The notes: a model not told the origin generated them from the letters alone. DNA of 64,000 bases from Lactuca virosa (GCA_928212115.1 CAKMRJ010003334.1:97992753-98056752); one strand, 5' to 3'; numbered from the stretch's first letter, positions 24,771-36,411 are shown. Made by a program: numbers and translations.

Positions 24771-26086
24771 AAGGGATGAGAGTGGGTCCAAACCTGGACC
24801 GGTAGACCCGGACCCAGAAAACCCGAGAACCGGTTAACGAGATTTTTTAGGACCGGAAACCGGACCAGTATATAGGAACCGGTTCCGGTTCGGTTCCGGG
24901 TAAGGTACCGGGTAAAGTGGGTCTAGAACCGGAAAACCCGGAAATATCAAAGTGGGTCGAATGGAACCGGCTAAAGTGGGTCTAAAACCAAAAAACCCTC
25001 GGAACCGGGTAAAGTGGGTCGAATGCATGTTTTAAAATTTCACAAAATACAAAAATAAAGCTGAGAAAAAAAATTTGCAGCTTTGATATCCCAACTTTGG
25101 GAGACTATAAATCAATGAATATGAACCCAAAAATGACAAAATTATAGTCTAAAATCATGTACAAACTCTATACTACACTTTGGAAAAAACCGCATGCTAT
25201 TCCGACTTCAAACGAATTAAATATGCATGTTTTAAATATATCATGAAATACAAAGAAAGTTGAAAAACATAAAATTTTCAGCTTTTGATATCCCGACTTT
25301 GAGAGACTATAAGTCAATGAATAAACACCCAAAAATAACAAAATTATAGTCTAATATCATGTACAAACTATAAACTACACTCTGGAAAAAACCTCATGCC
25401 AATCCGACTTCAAACGAATGAGATATGCATGTTTTAAAACTATCACAGAATATAAAAAAAGCTGAAAAACATAAAATTTCCAGCTTTGATATCCCAACTT
25501 TGAGAGACTATAAGTCAATGAATATAAACCCAAAAATGACAAAATTATAGTCTAAAATCATTTACAAACTATAAACTATACTATGGAAAAAACCTCATGC
25601 CAATCCGACTTTAAATGAATGAGATATGCATGTTTTAAAACTATCACAGAATACAAAAAAAAGCTGAAAAACATAAAATTTCCAGCTTTGATATCCCGAC
25701 TTTGAGAGAGTATAAGTCAATGAATATAAACCCAAAAATGACAAAATTATAGTCTAAAATCATGTAAAAACTATAAACTATACAATGGAAAAAACCTCAT
25801 GCCAATCCAACTTCAAACGAATGAGATATGCAAGTTTTAAACTTTCCATAAAAACCGGTTCCGGCCCCTAAAACCGGTTCCGGTTCCTAACACGGTTCCG
25901 GTTCTTAAACCCGGTTTACCCGGACCCGAAGGACCCGAAACCTGGATTACCCGGAACCCGGATAGAGCCATTATTTAAACCAGGGACCCGGACCGGTTTT
26001 ACATATTCCGGTTCTAACGGTTCCGGTTCCGGTCCGATTCCGATTCCGGTTCCGGTCCGGTTTTCCAGTTCTAAATCTCATCCCTA
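24771..26086. mobile_element. hAT-type non-autonomous element with internal 201-bp repeats
   Basis: Flanked by an exact 8-bp TSD GGTAGTAC (24763-24770 and 26087-26094). The uninterrupted site is visible in the sister LTR at 21198 (CGGTAGTACAATGG). Ends are AAGGGATGAGA and the reverse of TAGGGATGAGA. Subterminal regions are rich in CCGGTTCCGG and GGACCCGG words and can fold together. There is no transposase. Confidence 0.85.
25025..25829. repeat. Four tandem copies of a ~201-bp unit
   Basis: Units begin TGCATGTTTTAAA at 25025, 25224, 25426 and 25628, with the next boundary at 25829, a spacing of 199-202 bp. Each contains CAGCTTTGATATCCC and GACTATAA(A/G)TCAATGAAT. Similarity between units is high. 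Confidence 0.9.
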
Positions 26087-26843
26087 GGTAGTACAATGGT
26101 ACTGGTATCTCTTTATCTCGTGGTCTCTCACCACTATAATCTCTTTCTCTTATGGTCTCTCACCACTAATGTCTCAGCTCTTATGATCTCTTACTCTTAT
26201 TCTCATTTCTCTTATGGTCTCTCACTTTTATCTCATCTCTTGAGCTCTCTAATTACTATCTCATCTCTTAAGGTTTCTCTCTACCCTTTTTACCCAATAC
26301 AATATAAGTATGGTAAATTAAATATATAATTACTTCAAGTAAAATCATTATCTCATTTAGCACACATTTCATAAATTCAGATAGTAAACACATAGAGTAG
26401 TTAAGAATATTAAATACTTGATATTTATGTGTAAGCTAAAAGTAACTATGCACTCACTTGACTTAGGTGGGTGACTGTAGAATTCGAAAGTGCTCCACCA
26501 AATCCTTGACTTTTCTTCTAACGTGACCTGGATACGAATGTCACTAAGTCTTAGTCTTATATTCATGGTGACTAATGATAGTCTAGTTCCTTACTAATCC
26601 CATTGTCTACATCAAGATCTATCAAGTAAGGAACAACCAGGTAGGATCATATCGGAGGTAGGGTACGTTTGGTATACATGGTATACTTTTTAGAAATCCC
26701 ACTTTAAACACCTCACCAAATCTAGCCTAGACATCACTCTCGTAAGTAGATCAATCAGTATAATGACTTGGAATCACTGATAAATCTAGCCTAGATGTCG
26801 CACACCTGGTCCCCTGCTCATCGCACATTTGGTCATAAGTGAT

Positions 26844-27463
26844 GACATGTCGTTTTCTATATGGTGCCACATGTCACATTCTGGGTGGAGTGTCAGTGGG
26901 TGGTACACACTCCGTCGTTGCGCGCGAGCACGCGTGAAGAATTTTAAGTTTCTTCAAAAACTCATATCTTCTTCAGATGAGCTTTGTTTTCGATGGGTTT
27001 TAAATCCATGTGTAGCTATCGACGAGATCTACAACTTTGATTTAGACTTCGTCGGCTAATTTTGACTTTATTTTTAAATTTATATTTTTAACAGTCTTGG
27101 ACTGTTAAAGTCCTTTAAAAATTCATAACTCTCTCAGATGATATCCGTCTCGACTGTCTTTATATTGACAGATAGATGTTGACGAGATGTTCAACTCTCG
27201 TTTAGATTGTTTTTTCTAAAAATCGACCGATTGCAATTTCGGTTTATGATTTAGACATGTCGTTTTCTATATGGTGCCACGTGTCACATTCTGGGTGGAG
27301 TGCCAGTGGGTGGCGCGCACTTTGTCGTTGTGCGCGAGCACGCGTGAAGAATATTAAGTTTCTTAAAAAACTTCATATCTTCTTCATATGAGCTTTGTTT
27401 TCGATGGGTTTTAAATCCATGCGTAGCTATCGACGAGATCTACAACTTTGATTTAGACTTAGT
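26844..27463. repeat. Partial LTR duplication (about 210 bp, offset 410)
   Basis: GACATGTCGTTTTCTATATG through GATTTAGACTT occurs at 26844-27053 and again at 27254-27463. Confidence 0.85.
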
Positions 27464-27466
27464 CGA

Positions 27467-28366
27467 TGTTTAATTATGGTCAGACCGATGCACAACTAAA
27501 CTTGGATACGGTGGTTGATAGACTAAAACACATGAAGATTCTAGAAGATTCAAGATAGATCTCAGATCATGATACCATCAACTCGGAGTACAAGAAGATG
27601 ATGTTCCGAAGACAACATTTAGGACTCGGTATGGTCAATCTGAGTTCCTAGTTAAGCCTTTGGATTGACCAACACTCCAACAATGTTCATGGACCTCATG
27701 AATAGTGTTTACAAACCGTACTTAGATAAATTCGTGATAGTAGTTATCGATGATATATTGATATATTCACGAACCAAGGAAGAACACGGTTAACACTTGC
27801 GAATAATCTTGGAACTACTAAGAAAAGAAAATGTGTACGCCAAATTCTTCGAATGTGAATTTTGGATTAGAGAGGTACAAATTTTTAGAGCATGTGGTTC
27901 GCAACAAAGGGATTCATGTTGAACCCTCCAAGATTGAAGCAATCAAGAATTGGGAAGCACCAAAGACGCCAACGGAAGTGCATCATATAGCTTGTTAGCT
28001 ACCATGTAGATTCATAGAGAATTTTTCTCCAAAATAGCCAAGCCACTTACAACACTAACCCAGAAAGATATAAAGTTCAACTGGGAAGACAAGCAAGAAG
28101 CTGCTTTTCAGAAACTAAAGCAAATGTTGTGTAGTGCACCAATCCTATCCCTTCCAGTTGGGACAGAAGATTTCGCCGTATACTGCGACGCATCAAATCA
28201 AGGATTGGGATGTATGTTGATGCAAAGAGTAAAAGTTATCGCCTGCGCATCTCGACAACTTAAGGTGCATGAGAATAATTACACTACCCATGACCTTGAA
28301 TTGGGAGCTGTAGTTTTTGCACTGAGAAATTGGAGACACACAATTGGCCATAGAACATATAGGTGA
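27467..28366 (+). pseudogene. Ty3/gypsy RT and RNase H remnant
   Basis: Reverse transcriptase remnants in order: FKIDLRS then stop then YHQ (near 27550), YGQSEFLV (near 27632), VVIDDILIYSRTKEEH with the catalytic Asp pair (27739-27786), and CEFWI (27855-27870). Then come VEPSKIEAIKNWEAPKTP (27918) and RNase H with VYCDASNQGLGCML and TTHDLELGAVVFALRNWRH (28124-28345). Several frameshifts and stops break it, for example after EEH and after APKTPTEVHHIAC. Sequence upstream of the RT palm is missing because the region is fused to a foreign LTR at 27466. Confidence 0.85.
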
Positions 28367-28931
28367 TACCTTATGTGTCGAGCTAGAAATAACCCACGAG
28401 ACAACTGAAAATATCGTGCAAATTAAGGATCGATTAAAGTCTGCACATGATCGGCAAAAGAGTTATACCGACGTAAGACGTAAGCCTTTAGAATTCCAAG
28501 TTGGAGATAAAGTAATGTTGAAGGTATCTCCTTGGAAAGGCGTGATTCGATTCGGAAAACGAGGCAAACTAAACCCACGGTATATAGCACCTTTTTCTAG
28601 CAAGAATTGGTTTGTCGCATACCAACTCAAGTTACCTCAAGAGCTAAGTAGTGTACACGATGTTTTTCATGTGTCAAATCTCAAAAGATGTCTATCTGAT
28701 GACACTCTTGTTGTACCTCTCGACGAGATACAATTCAATACCAAACTCAACTTTGTAGAAGAACCTGTCGAAATCATGGATCGAGAAGCCAAACGATTAA
28801 AACAAAGTCGTATTCCCATAGTGAAAGTTCGATGGAACTCTTTACGAGGACCTGAATTTACTTGGGAATATGAAGATCAGATGAAACTAAAATACCCCCA
28901 ACTATTTAACAAAACCTCATCCACAAGATAA
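28367..28931 (+). pseudogene. Gypsy integrase C-terminus with chromodomain-like tail
   Basis: One open frame covers the end of pol. HETTENIVQIKDRLKSAHDR, then RRKPLEFQVGDKVMLKVSP (the GPF/GPY-type module) and NPRYIAPF, then VHDVFHVSNLKRC. The tail RIPIVKVRWNSLRGPEFTWE resembles a chromodomain and points to a chromovirus (Del/Tekay-like). The frame joins the RNase H end directly at about 28340-28385, so the integrase zinc finger and DDE core are deleted. It ends in TAA at 28929-28931, 35 bp before the LTR. Confidence 0.85.
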
Positions 28932-28953
28932 ATTTCGGGACGAAATTCTATCA

Positions 28954-28965
28954 ACGGGGGGAGAA
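28954..28965 (+). other. Polypurine tract
   Basis: ACGGGGGGAGAA immediately before the LTR start TGTAACACCGG. Confidence 0.85.
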
Positions 28966-29618
28966 TGTAACACCGGTCAAAATAGGTCAATAACAATCAC
29001 ATGTGATTATGCCAATCATGTAATGTGATTTTGTTAAACTAGTAATGTGATAAACTTACTATTTAATTCATGATAAAGTATGAACTTTCATACATAATTT
29101 ATGATACAACTCAAAGTATACGTCCATACGATTCCAAAAATATAGAGAATGTCTAAATCTGACTTCGCGTGAAGAAGTTATGATAAACCGAACACTATAA
29201 ATCCCTATAATAATATGAATTTAAAATAGACTTAGAATTATCTATTGGAGTCTAAAAGAGAGTTTTAGTACTCGTAAATACCTACACGTGGATATAAAGA
29301 ACGTCAAAAACGGAGTTCGTATGCAAAAGTTACGACCTTCCGAAGATACAGCTGTCAAAAACCCTAATCTGACTGAACTCACGACGTGAGCATAAAAACT
29401 CACGACATGAGGAGTCAAAACGCCACATTTTGAAGCTATAAGTCTATGGAACGATAACCCAAAAGCTCACGACGTGAGCAAGGATTTCTCACAACGTGAG
29501 GACGCTGCAGGACACGAATCGGAGCTAGAAAACATGCGTTAAGGCTACGGGATGACTCTTGCCATAACTCATGACGTGAACCTATCATGTTCACAGCGTG
29601 AATGGGCCAAAATCAGCC

Positions 29619-29627
29619 TATAAATCT
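29619..29627 (+). promoter_or_regulatory. TATA box of the + strand LTR
   Basis: CTATAAATC, about 10 bp after the last palindrome and followed by a CT-rich stretch (TTCTTTCTCTCTCG), as expected around a plant transcription start. Confidence 0.5.
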
Positions 29628-30002
29628 CTTCTTTCTCTCTCGTTTTTTGAGGCCATTTCGCATCCCGAGCCCGATGATCTCGAACCGCTGACCGTTTCTA
29701 GTTAGATTACATATAATCACGCTACTAGGGTGAGTTTCACGACCCCACTTTCTAATATTTTCGGGGGAAAAACACATGCTAAATATTATATATATGTTAA
29801 TATTATGTCTATATGATAGTATATTCGTATCGACATTGATAGTTATATTAAGTGGGATATAGTTGTTTTAAATATAATATTTTAAAAATATACAATTATT
29901 ATCAACTTGTTAGAATGTTATTATACTAATGTAGATCTTGAGATATACTTAGGATTCTATATATATGTTGTGTGCGATATAGTTCCGAAGTTATATTCGG
30001 AA

Positions 30003-30205
30003 GTTCTATATGTTAATTTACAAAGTATGTTGCTATTATTGGTTTTATGTCAAGATAAAACTTGGTATGCTATATGTTGTTATTGTTAGTTTTATGACAA
30101 GATAAAACTTGGTATGCTATATGTTTTTATTGTTAGTTTTATGACAAGATAAAACTTGGTATGTTATATGTTATTATTGTTGGTTTTATGATAAAACCTG
30201 GTTTC
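30003..30205. repeat. ~58-bp tandem repeat with a GTTTTAT hairpin
   Basis: About three and a half units. Each contains GTTTTATGACAAGATAAAAC, a perfect 7-bp stem with a 6-nt loop, followed by TTGGTATGCTATATG. Confidence 0.85.
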
Positions 30206-30555
30206 TTCCTCAAGTTATAGTTGTTGTACTACCTAAAGTAATATGAACTTAGGAGAAATGTTTAAAACCAAAGTCTAATAACTTAGGGTTTTAGACATGA
30301 AAATGTTTTTGTTGTTAGAGCTATAGGAAGCCGTCGAAGTCTACATGAGTAATTGTATTCATCAACTAAGATTGGGGATCTTAGCAGAAATCCTCTGAAC
30401 TGTAACCGTTAATCCCGTGTGAGCGAGGAAGTTGTGTATAATTAGTATACGGGTTGACAACCCCACTCGTGATTGCTATCTACAATCAAACATAAGCGAG
30501 TGACGATCTATCCTTTTATTTGTTTATTGTTCCGGCGTCGATGAAGCGTGCGGTG

Positions 30556-30640
30556 TTCCTCATGGAAATCATGAGTGGGTTGTCCTCATGCAAATCATGA
30601 GTGGGTTGTCCTCATGGAAATCATCAGTGGGTTTTATCAG
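30556..30640. repeat. 31-bp tandem repeat with a CTCATG hairpin
   Basis: Three units containing CTCATGGAAATCATGAG (6-bp stem, 5-nt loop) plus TGGGTTGTC. Confidence 0.85.
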
Positions 30641-31206
30641 AGGTATTATGTCATAGCAGCGGTTACAGGCTCATGGTAGCAAATTGTTAGAAACATTATA
30701 CTTTTTCGTATACAAGTATTAATGTTAAGTATAAGTTTCCCTATACTTATACCCTAGGTTCAAGGAATGTTTAGGTATAACACTTATTTGATAAGTAGAC
30801 TATTATACCTGATATATATACTAAATGTTGGGGCGTCAAAATGATACTTTCAAAACTAAACTTTTAAACTTAGAAAAAGTATTATTTTTATATGGAGTCA
30901 AAACCTGTGAACTCACCAACTTTATGTTGACGTATTTTAAAATGCATGTGTTTTCAGGAACTTGAAAAGCTGGTATGTATTCGAACAGGAGAAGTTTTAC
31001 TATTATCCTTTATGTTCATTAAGAAGTATGCCATAGTCGGATATTATGTAATAAGTACTAGGAAAACAATAATGTAACTTTCAATCATCAATAAAGGTAT
31101 GTATTTAATAAAACTCTTTAGTACTGTTCAATGTATATTATATAACTGTGATACGAAGAATGACGTTACACCACCCGGTGTTTCCGCCGACGGCCGGGGT
31201 GTGACA

Positions 31207-32384
31207 CGCACAACCAGAACTCACACTTTGAGAACTTCAAATACAATCTCTCCCTCCTCAAAGTCTCCAATACCTCCCTCAGATGCTCCTCATTCACGTC
31301 CTGTGTGTTAGAGTTGACCAGGATGTCATTGAAAAACACAATCACAGACCGATCCGACATGGGTCTACATACGCGATTCATGAGATCCATGAATGCGGCT
31401 GGAGCATTGGTGAGCCCGAAGGGAATCACCACGAATTCGTAATGACCATAACGAGTCTGGAATGTCGTCTTCTGCACATCTTCCTCCTTGACCCTCATAT
31501 GATGATAACCAGAACGCAGATCAATCTTGGAAACCCAAGATGCACCAAGAAGCTGGTCAAATAAATCATCAATCATCGGTAGTGGATAACAATTCTTCAC
31601 CGTTATCTTATTCAGCTCCCGATAATCAATACACATTTGATACGTCCCATCTTTCTTCTTCACGAACAAAATTGATGCTCCCCATGGTGAGCTACTCGGT
31701 CGAATAAATCCCTTATCTAACAGCTCCTAAATCTGTGTAGACAACTCCTGCATCTCAGGAGGTGCTAATCGATAAGGTGCTTTGGTTATCGGAGCCATAC
31801 CGGGAACCAAGTCAATCCGAAAATCCACTTGCCTCTCCGGAGGAACTACAGGCAAGTTATCCGGGAACACATCCAGATATTACCGAACAACCAGTACATC
31901 ATCCACAGTCGCCTTACCCTTTCTCCCGGGTATCCATAACATAGGCAACAAATCCAGAACAACCCTGCTGAAGATAGCGCATGGCCCTAACTGCTGAATA
32001 TAAAACCAACCCGCGCTGAACACCCTCTCCCTGAATCACCAACTCTCCCCCACTTAGGGTCCGGATACGTACCAACTACTGCTGACAATCAATCATTGCC
32101 CCTATTGGGGCTCAACCAATCCATCCCCACAATGACGTTTCTCTCACGCAGGGGAATGGGAACCAAATCAATCGGATACTACTCGCTGAACAATTCAAAG
32201 ACACGACTTTGATGAACTCTAGATACTCTCACTGGATGATCATCAGCAATCTCAACCTCTAATGGATAATCTAGCTCCCCCGGTGCATCGGCAAAGCTCT
32301 TGCTGAGTGCAAGCGATACAAAATATAGGGTAGCCCACGAATCAAACAATACCAAAGCAGAGATACCGTTCACAAGGAACGATC
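31207..32384 (-). pseudogene. Ty3/gypsy protease and reverse transcriptase (truncated)
   Basis: Minus-strand reading. Protease: SALVLFDSWATLYFVSLALS (32290-32350), where the active-site DSGA is DSWA. Then LDYPLEVEIADDHPVRVSRV. After a decayed stretch the RT begins near 31790 with APPEMQELSTQI, a stop, ELLDKGFIRPSSSPWGAS. It continues FVKKKDGTYQMCIDYRELNK, WVSKIDLRSGYHHMRVKEED and FVVIPFGLTNAPAAFMDLMN. The catalytic FxDD is FFND, losing the first Asp of the pair. The frame ends KFSKCEFWL at 31211, where the + strand LTR interrupts it; the rest of pol is absent. The inactivating changes are independent of the truncation. Confidence 0.88.
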
Positions 32385-32454
32385 CTAAAACAAAACACAC
32401 AGATATAAGCAGAAAAAATCAGCATAAATAAAGAGAAAAAGAGAAGATACATAC
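32385..32454 (-). other. Candidate 70-bp GT-AG intron between gag and protease
   Basis: Minus strand: GTATGTATC at the 5' end, a branch-point-like GCTGAT about 45 nt from the 3' end, a T-rich tract, and TTTTGTTTTAG at the 3' end. Removing 70 nt (3n+1) joins ...TPDVVTG to GSFLVNG in frame, linking the gag knuckles to the protease. Unspliced reading leaves the pol frame and terminates about 36 codons into intron plus downstream sequence. Confidence 0.65.
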
Positions 32455-33653
32455 CCGTAACCACATCAGGTGTTGCACGATCCTCCTCGATTGTCAGTTG
32501 AAAAAACCTGCTACTCACAACAGGCGCATCTGCCTTGCCCTGGCCGCCATCCGTAATCCTCAAAGTCGTCGGAGCGGGAGCTGCAACCTGTCCTACCGCT
32601 ACTAGACTCGGACAATCGGCTTTTTTATGGCCCCTCTTATTGGAATGGAAACAAATCGGGCTCGATCCTTGGGTAGTGGTTGTGCAATCCCGACTAAAGT
32701 GCCCAGTCATGTCGTACTTATAGCAGTCTGAACCACCACCACCCCTGAAATATCCATCGTGAGTCTAGCTGCACTTGCCACGGCAGCCCCAACCCTGTTG
32801 GCCTCTCGATCTCGAATCAAAAACCTTGGGCCTCTTGCCCGAACCATCTGAACCCTGAACCTGATCCGACTTCCTATTCCTCTCCATCTCCAAGTCAATT
32901 TCCCTCTCTTTGGCTCGTGCTATCATATCCTCCAGTGTCTTGCAACTGGATCGGCTCACAAACTGCCTGATATCGCTCCTCAACATCTCGTGGTATCTTG
33001 TCTTCTTCATCTCCTCGTCTTCCACATACCGCAGAACCAATAACGCCCTCTCACAAAACATAACGGTGATCTTCTCCACCGTCTCAGTAGTTTGGCGAAG
33101 GTCCTGAAACTCCCCCGCCAACTGCTGGGCCTCGATCATAGGTGCAAACTTAGCCCGAAACCTCATCACAAAATCCTCCCAAGTCATCAAATCAATCGCC
33201 TCGCCTCCCATGGCGTGTCCAACCTCCTCCCACCAATCTCGAGTTCTGTCTTTCAAAAGACAGGATGCAAGTATGACCTTCACCTCCTCAGGATAAAGGC
33301 TAGACCAGAAGGCGTTCCCGACATCTGCCAACCAATGCATGCTCGCAATCGGGTCCTTCTTCCCGAAGAACTCCGGAGCCCCACATGTCAGGAAATCACG
33401 GAAAGTCAAAGAGTGGGCTCCCACCATCAACGCCATCTCAGAACGAAAAGCGCCCAAGCGTTCATCCATAATCTCCAGAATACCCTCCTTGACCGTGCCA
33501 AATATCACAGGAGTCTACTCAAGAATATTGCGGGTAATCTCTACTGAAATGAACTCCCTCATCTGATCATCCATATGTCCGGCCCCAAAGCCCAAACCTG
33601 AACCCTCACCAACACCAGGACCACTACCAGATCCTCCTCGAGTGACCACCATA
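32455..33653 (-). pseudogene. Ty3/gypsy Gag with zinc knuckles
   Basis: Structural nucleocapsid precursor. The likely start is ATG at 33653 (MVVTRGGSGSGPG). The capsid-like core runs 33508-32900 (FFGKKDPIASMHWLADVGNA, DRTRDWWEEVG, WEDFVMRFRAKFAP), followed by a basic linker. The first CCHC knuckle (near 32710) reads CYKYDMTGHFSRDC, with its second Cys changed to Tyr. The second, CFHSNKRGHKKADC (near 32620), has the normal spacing. Breaks are a 1-nt frameshift near 33600, an in-frame TAG at 33515-33517 and a TAG at 32765-32767 before the knuckles. It is otherwise long and readable. Confidence 0.85.
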
Positions 33654-33681
33654 CTGAAAATAGACCACTCAAACCATTAGA

Positions 33682-33717
<36 letters not shown>

Positions 33718-34606
33718 ATATATATACATCAAGGAATCCCATACTCTACAAGCTTCTTGGTATCATTGTGGCTTTCCTTGACTTGAGAACAGATCCTCTA
33801 CTTCCAGTAGTATGGGCCCATACTACCTTCCACATCTATCCGTACTTTCCTCAAGGATCGCCCCGAGTCCTCCAAGTCACTCCCTTATTAATCCAAACAA
33901 CCCTCAATAAAACAAGGTTCTCGGCATCGAATCACCTCCTAGGTTTTCCTAGGGCAACCACCACACGACTCTCGGCCATCAACTACAGAAAGAACTCCCC
34001 CTAACACCCTCTAACTAGCTCACGAATACAATTACATATCACCGACATCAAATAATTCTTCGAATGAAATGTCTCACACTACAACGGTTGGACTCAAACA
34101 AGAGCTGAGCAATAGAGTTTAACTTAACCTTCTAAAATTATCTAGTCTCAGTAATATGTAACTTAACATATTCGCTTACTAGTTAGTTGATATTAATGGA
34201 AACTCCTAAAAGCACAAAGCAAGCAACATTCGAGCATCGAGTAATCGGAATCAAGCATAACCTAAACAGGTCATTCTATCACTGACTGATCAGTACTAGC
34301 ATGCAAGTCTACAAGCTCATACAACAGGCATACAAAGGCATCTCTCCTAGCATTCTATCATGCAATCTTGAGCAAATCCTTAGCCCTAATCTAGCATGTG
34401 ATTCACAGATTCACATATCAAAGCATAACATAAAACATGTATGGGTATTATGGGAAAACTTACTTGATCTCGGTCGATTGCATGCATCACATCATCTTTT
34501 TTTAAATAAAACCTCTTTTTGTAAAACATTTATTTTATGAAAAATCTACCAAATCCTCAACTTAAGTTCAGACACACCCATGATTATGCCAGAATCCCTC
34601 AAACCA
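33654..34606 (-). mobile_element. Leader of the minus-strand gypsy element
   Basis: Non-coding stretch between gag start and primer site. A (TA)n run lies at 33682-33727. No protein similarity is seen; a 98-codon open frame at 33708 (+) is unrecognised. Confidence 0.65.
33682..33727. repeat. (TA)n microsatellite
   Basis: A TA run with two TATG interruptions. Confidence 0.9.
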
Positions 34607-34620
34607 AGGCTCTGATACCA
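34607..34620 (-). other. Primer binding site (tRNA-iMet)
   Basis: Minus strand TGGTATCAGAGCC, three bases from the LTR end. Confidence 0.9.
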
Positions 34621-34623
34621 ACT

Positions 34624-36411
34624 TGAAACATCCCAAATTTTAAAACCAAAATTTTTGTTTTCATCATAATAAACCCATCAACCAAAACATGCTCATAAAG
34701 CCATAAGGAAAATCAGAGTATGTCAATCAATCATCTCGATACATCAGAGTCAAATAAAATAGAAATCGTGGTGTGTGCGATGCAATCATCCCGAGCTCTT
34801 CCCCTTCGATCCGGAAGTACCTGAAACATAAACTGAAAACCGTAAGCACGAAGCTTAGTGAGTTCCCTAAAATACCGAATACCATATATATCTGCCAGCT
34901 CAAGGCTATTCCAGGTCTATTTCACCCCCGAGTCTATTTCAACTCATGTGTCAGCCCAAAGCCGTACCTTGTCTATTTCACCCCTGGGTCTATTTCACCC
35001 CCGATTCTATTTCAACTCATATGTCAGCACGAGTTTGTACCGGGTCTATTTCACCCCTCATACATATAGAAAACAGGAACACATACATATAAAACATACA
35101 CCAGGAGTCACAAACACTACAATATAGTGAGCAAACTCACCTTAGTCTGTTGGCAGTCAAACAAATGATTGGGCTGCTGAACCGGAAAATCCTCGCGCTA
35201 ATCAATCAAATAAAAATCCCAATTAATAAATAAGCCAAAGACCATAACTAGGAATCTAGTTCACTTGTCTAACACCCCAGGGTAAAATACCTTTTAACCC
35301 TTTCCTCACTTAGCCCAAAAACCAAGGTCCGGCCCAATGGCTCCAAAATCCCAATATGGCCCACATTCCTAAATGACACCCAAAGCCCATTATGGGCCTA
35401 AATCTAAGAAGGCCCAAAGCCTAACAATGGTCCAAAGCTAGAAAGACTAGTGGCCCAACAAAGTCCAAAACCCTAATAGTCCAAATATGACCCAAAACGC
35501 AAAAGTCAACAACTGCTGAGTACACCCTACATACTCAGACTTACGCCCTGCGTACACCACCTTTAGCCAGTACGTGTTGCGTATGAGTTGGGTACGCCCA
35601 ACGTATGTCACAGTAGTCCAAACTCGCTATTAAGTGCTTAATTGGTTAATCCACTAAGTCTACTTCTCATATCTGATCCTAAATGATGTCTTAACACGTA
35701 AAGTTGGCAACTTTACTCCTTTGCATGTCTTAATGGGACCCAATACTCACTAAAACCCATGATAAGAACCCTAACTCATGCATGGTCCAAAATAACACAT
35801 CAAGATTTCATTTTTATGCACAAGGGATCTCAAAAATGCTAAGATCTACCATCCCTAGCTTCTTGAGTCGCTCATACTCTCATGCATGACTTAAAGAACC
35901 ATAAAAAGCACAAAAACAAGCCCTAACTAGATCTATCAAAATGAACCATCAAGTTAAGAGCTTTATACCTCCAAAAGCTTTTAAAGTTTGTGATGATTCT
36001 GGATCCACAAGCTTTAGCCACACCAATGCAACTTCCAAGAGTTCTTCTTCCTTTAAAATCACCAAAAACACCTTCAAAGTTCACTTCCAAGCTCAAAACA
36101 CTCAAATGGAAATTAGGGTTTCGTTCTTAGGGTTTGGAGAGGTGGAGGTTGGTCATAAGAAGTTCCATAAGTGTCTTAAGGTGTTTAAATAGGGAACAAA
36201 CCCTAAAAATTAGGGTTTTCCCCTGGCGATCGTACGCCCTGCGTACTTCCACATACACCCTGTGTACATGGGTGCCTCCGCGACCAAGCCATCGAGCCAG
36301 TACGCCCAGCGTACTCCTAGCGTACGCCCAACTTACTCGGCTAGGGACCAAAATGCAAGAGTTTTTAAGGTTAAGAGCAAAAGGAAAAAACCTGAAAATG
36401 TAAATGTTACA
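34624..36411 (-). repeat. 5' LTR, Ty3/gypsy (GTACGC..GCGTAC family, 1788 bp)
   Basis: Minus strand: starts TGTAACATTTACATTT (36411), ends TTGGGATGTTTCA (34624). Ordered along the + strand it has AAGCTTAGTGAGTTCCC (34852), a TCTATTTCACCCC array (34894-35058), CAAACTCACC (35142), palindrome cluster I (35513-35613: TACGCCCTGCGTA, GTACGCCCAACGTA), TAAAGTTGGCAACTTTA (35699), TTTAAATAGGG (36184) and palindrome cluster II (36228-36345: GTACGCCCTGCGTAC, GTACGCCCAGCGTAC). The 3' LTR is not in the window. Confidence 0.85.
34894..35058. repeat. TCTATTTCACCCC tandem array
   Basis: Six irregular units of GTCTATTTCACCCC(C/T), with two TCTATTTCAACTCATxTGTCA variants that form a larger repeat. Confidence 0.85.

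Larger units (their letters stand above)
24216..27466 (-). repeat. 5' LTR of the minus-strand gypsy element, with insertion and duplication
   Basis: The left end TGTGACATCCCCATTTTCACG matches 20515. The LTR contains a hAT-type insertion (24771-26086). It lacks the segment after GATAAATCT (near 26785) that the 3' LTR has, and repeats about 210 bp (26844-27053 and 27254-27463). It stops abruptly near 27466 against gypsy pol sequence of the opposite strand, so its own TGTAACACC start is missing. Confidence 0.75.
28966..31206 (+). repeat. 3' LTR of the + strand chromovirus-like element (CACGACGTGAG family)
   Basis: Runs from TGTAACACCGG to GGGGTGTGACA. Upstream of a CCTATAAATCTC TATA site (29619) lies a cluster of CTCACGACGTGAG-type palindromes (29377-29606). 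Downstream come GGTGAGTTTCACG (29729), an array of hairpin repeats (30003-30205) and a second short array (30556-30640). The LTR end abuts the interrupted RT of a minus-strand gypsy element at 31207, so this element inserted there. Confidence 0.8.

Noticed and set aside
31099..31311. 70-codon + strand frame across the LTR/RT junction
   Set aside because: It spans the boundary between an LTR and an antisense RT pseudogene, so it is a chance frame.
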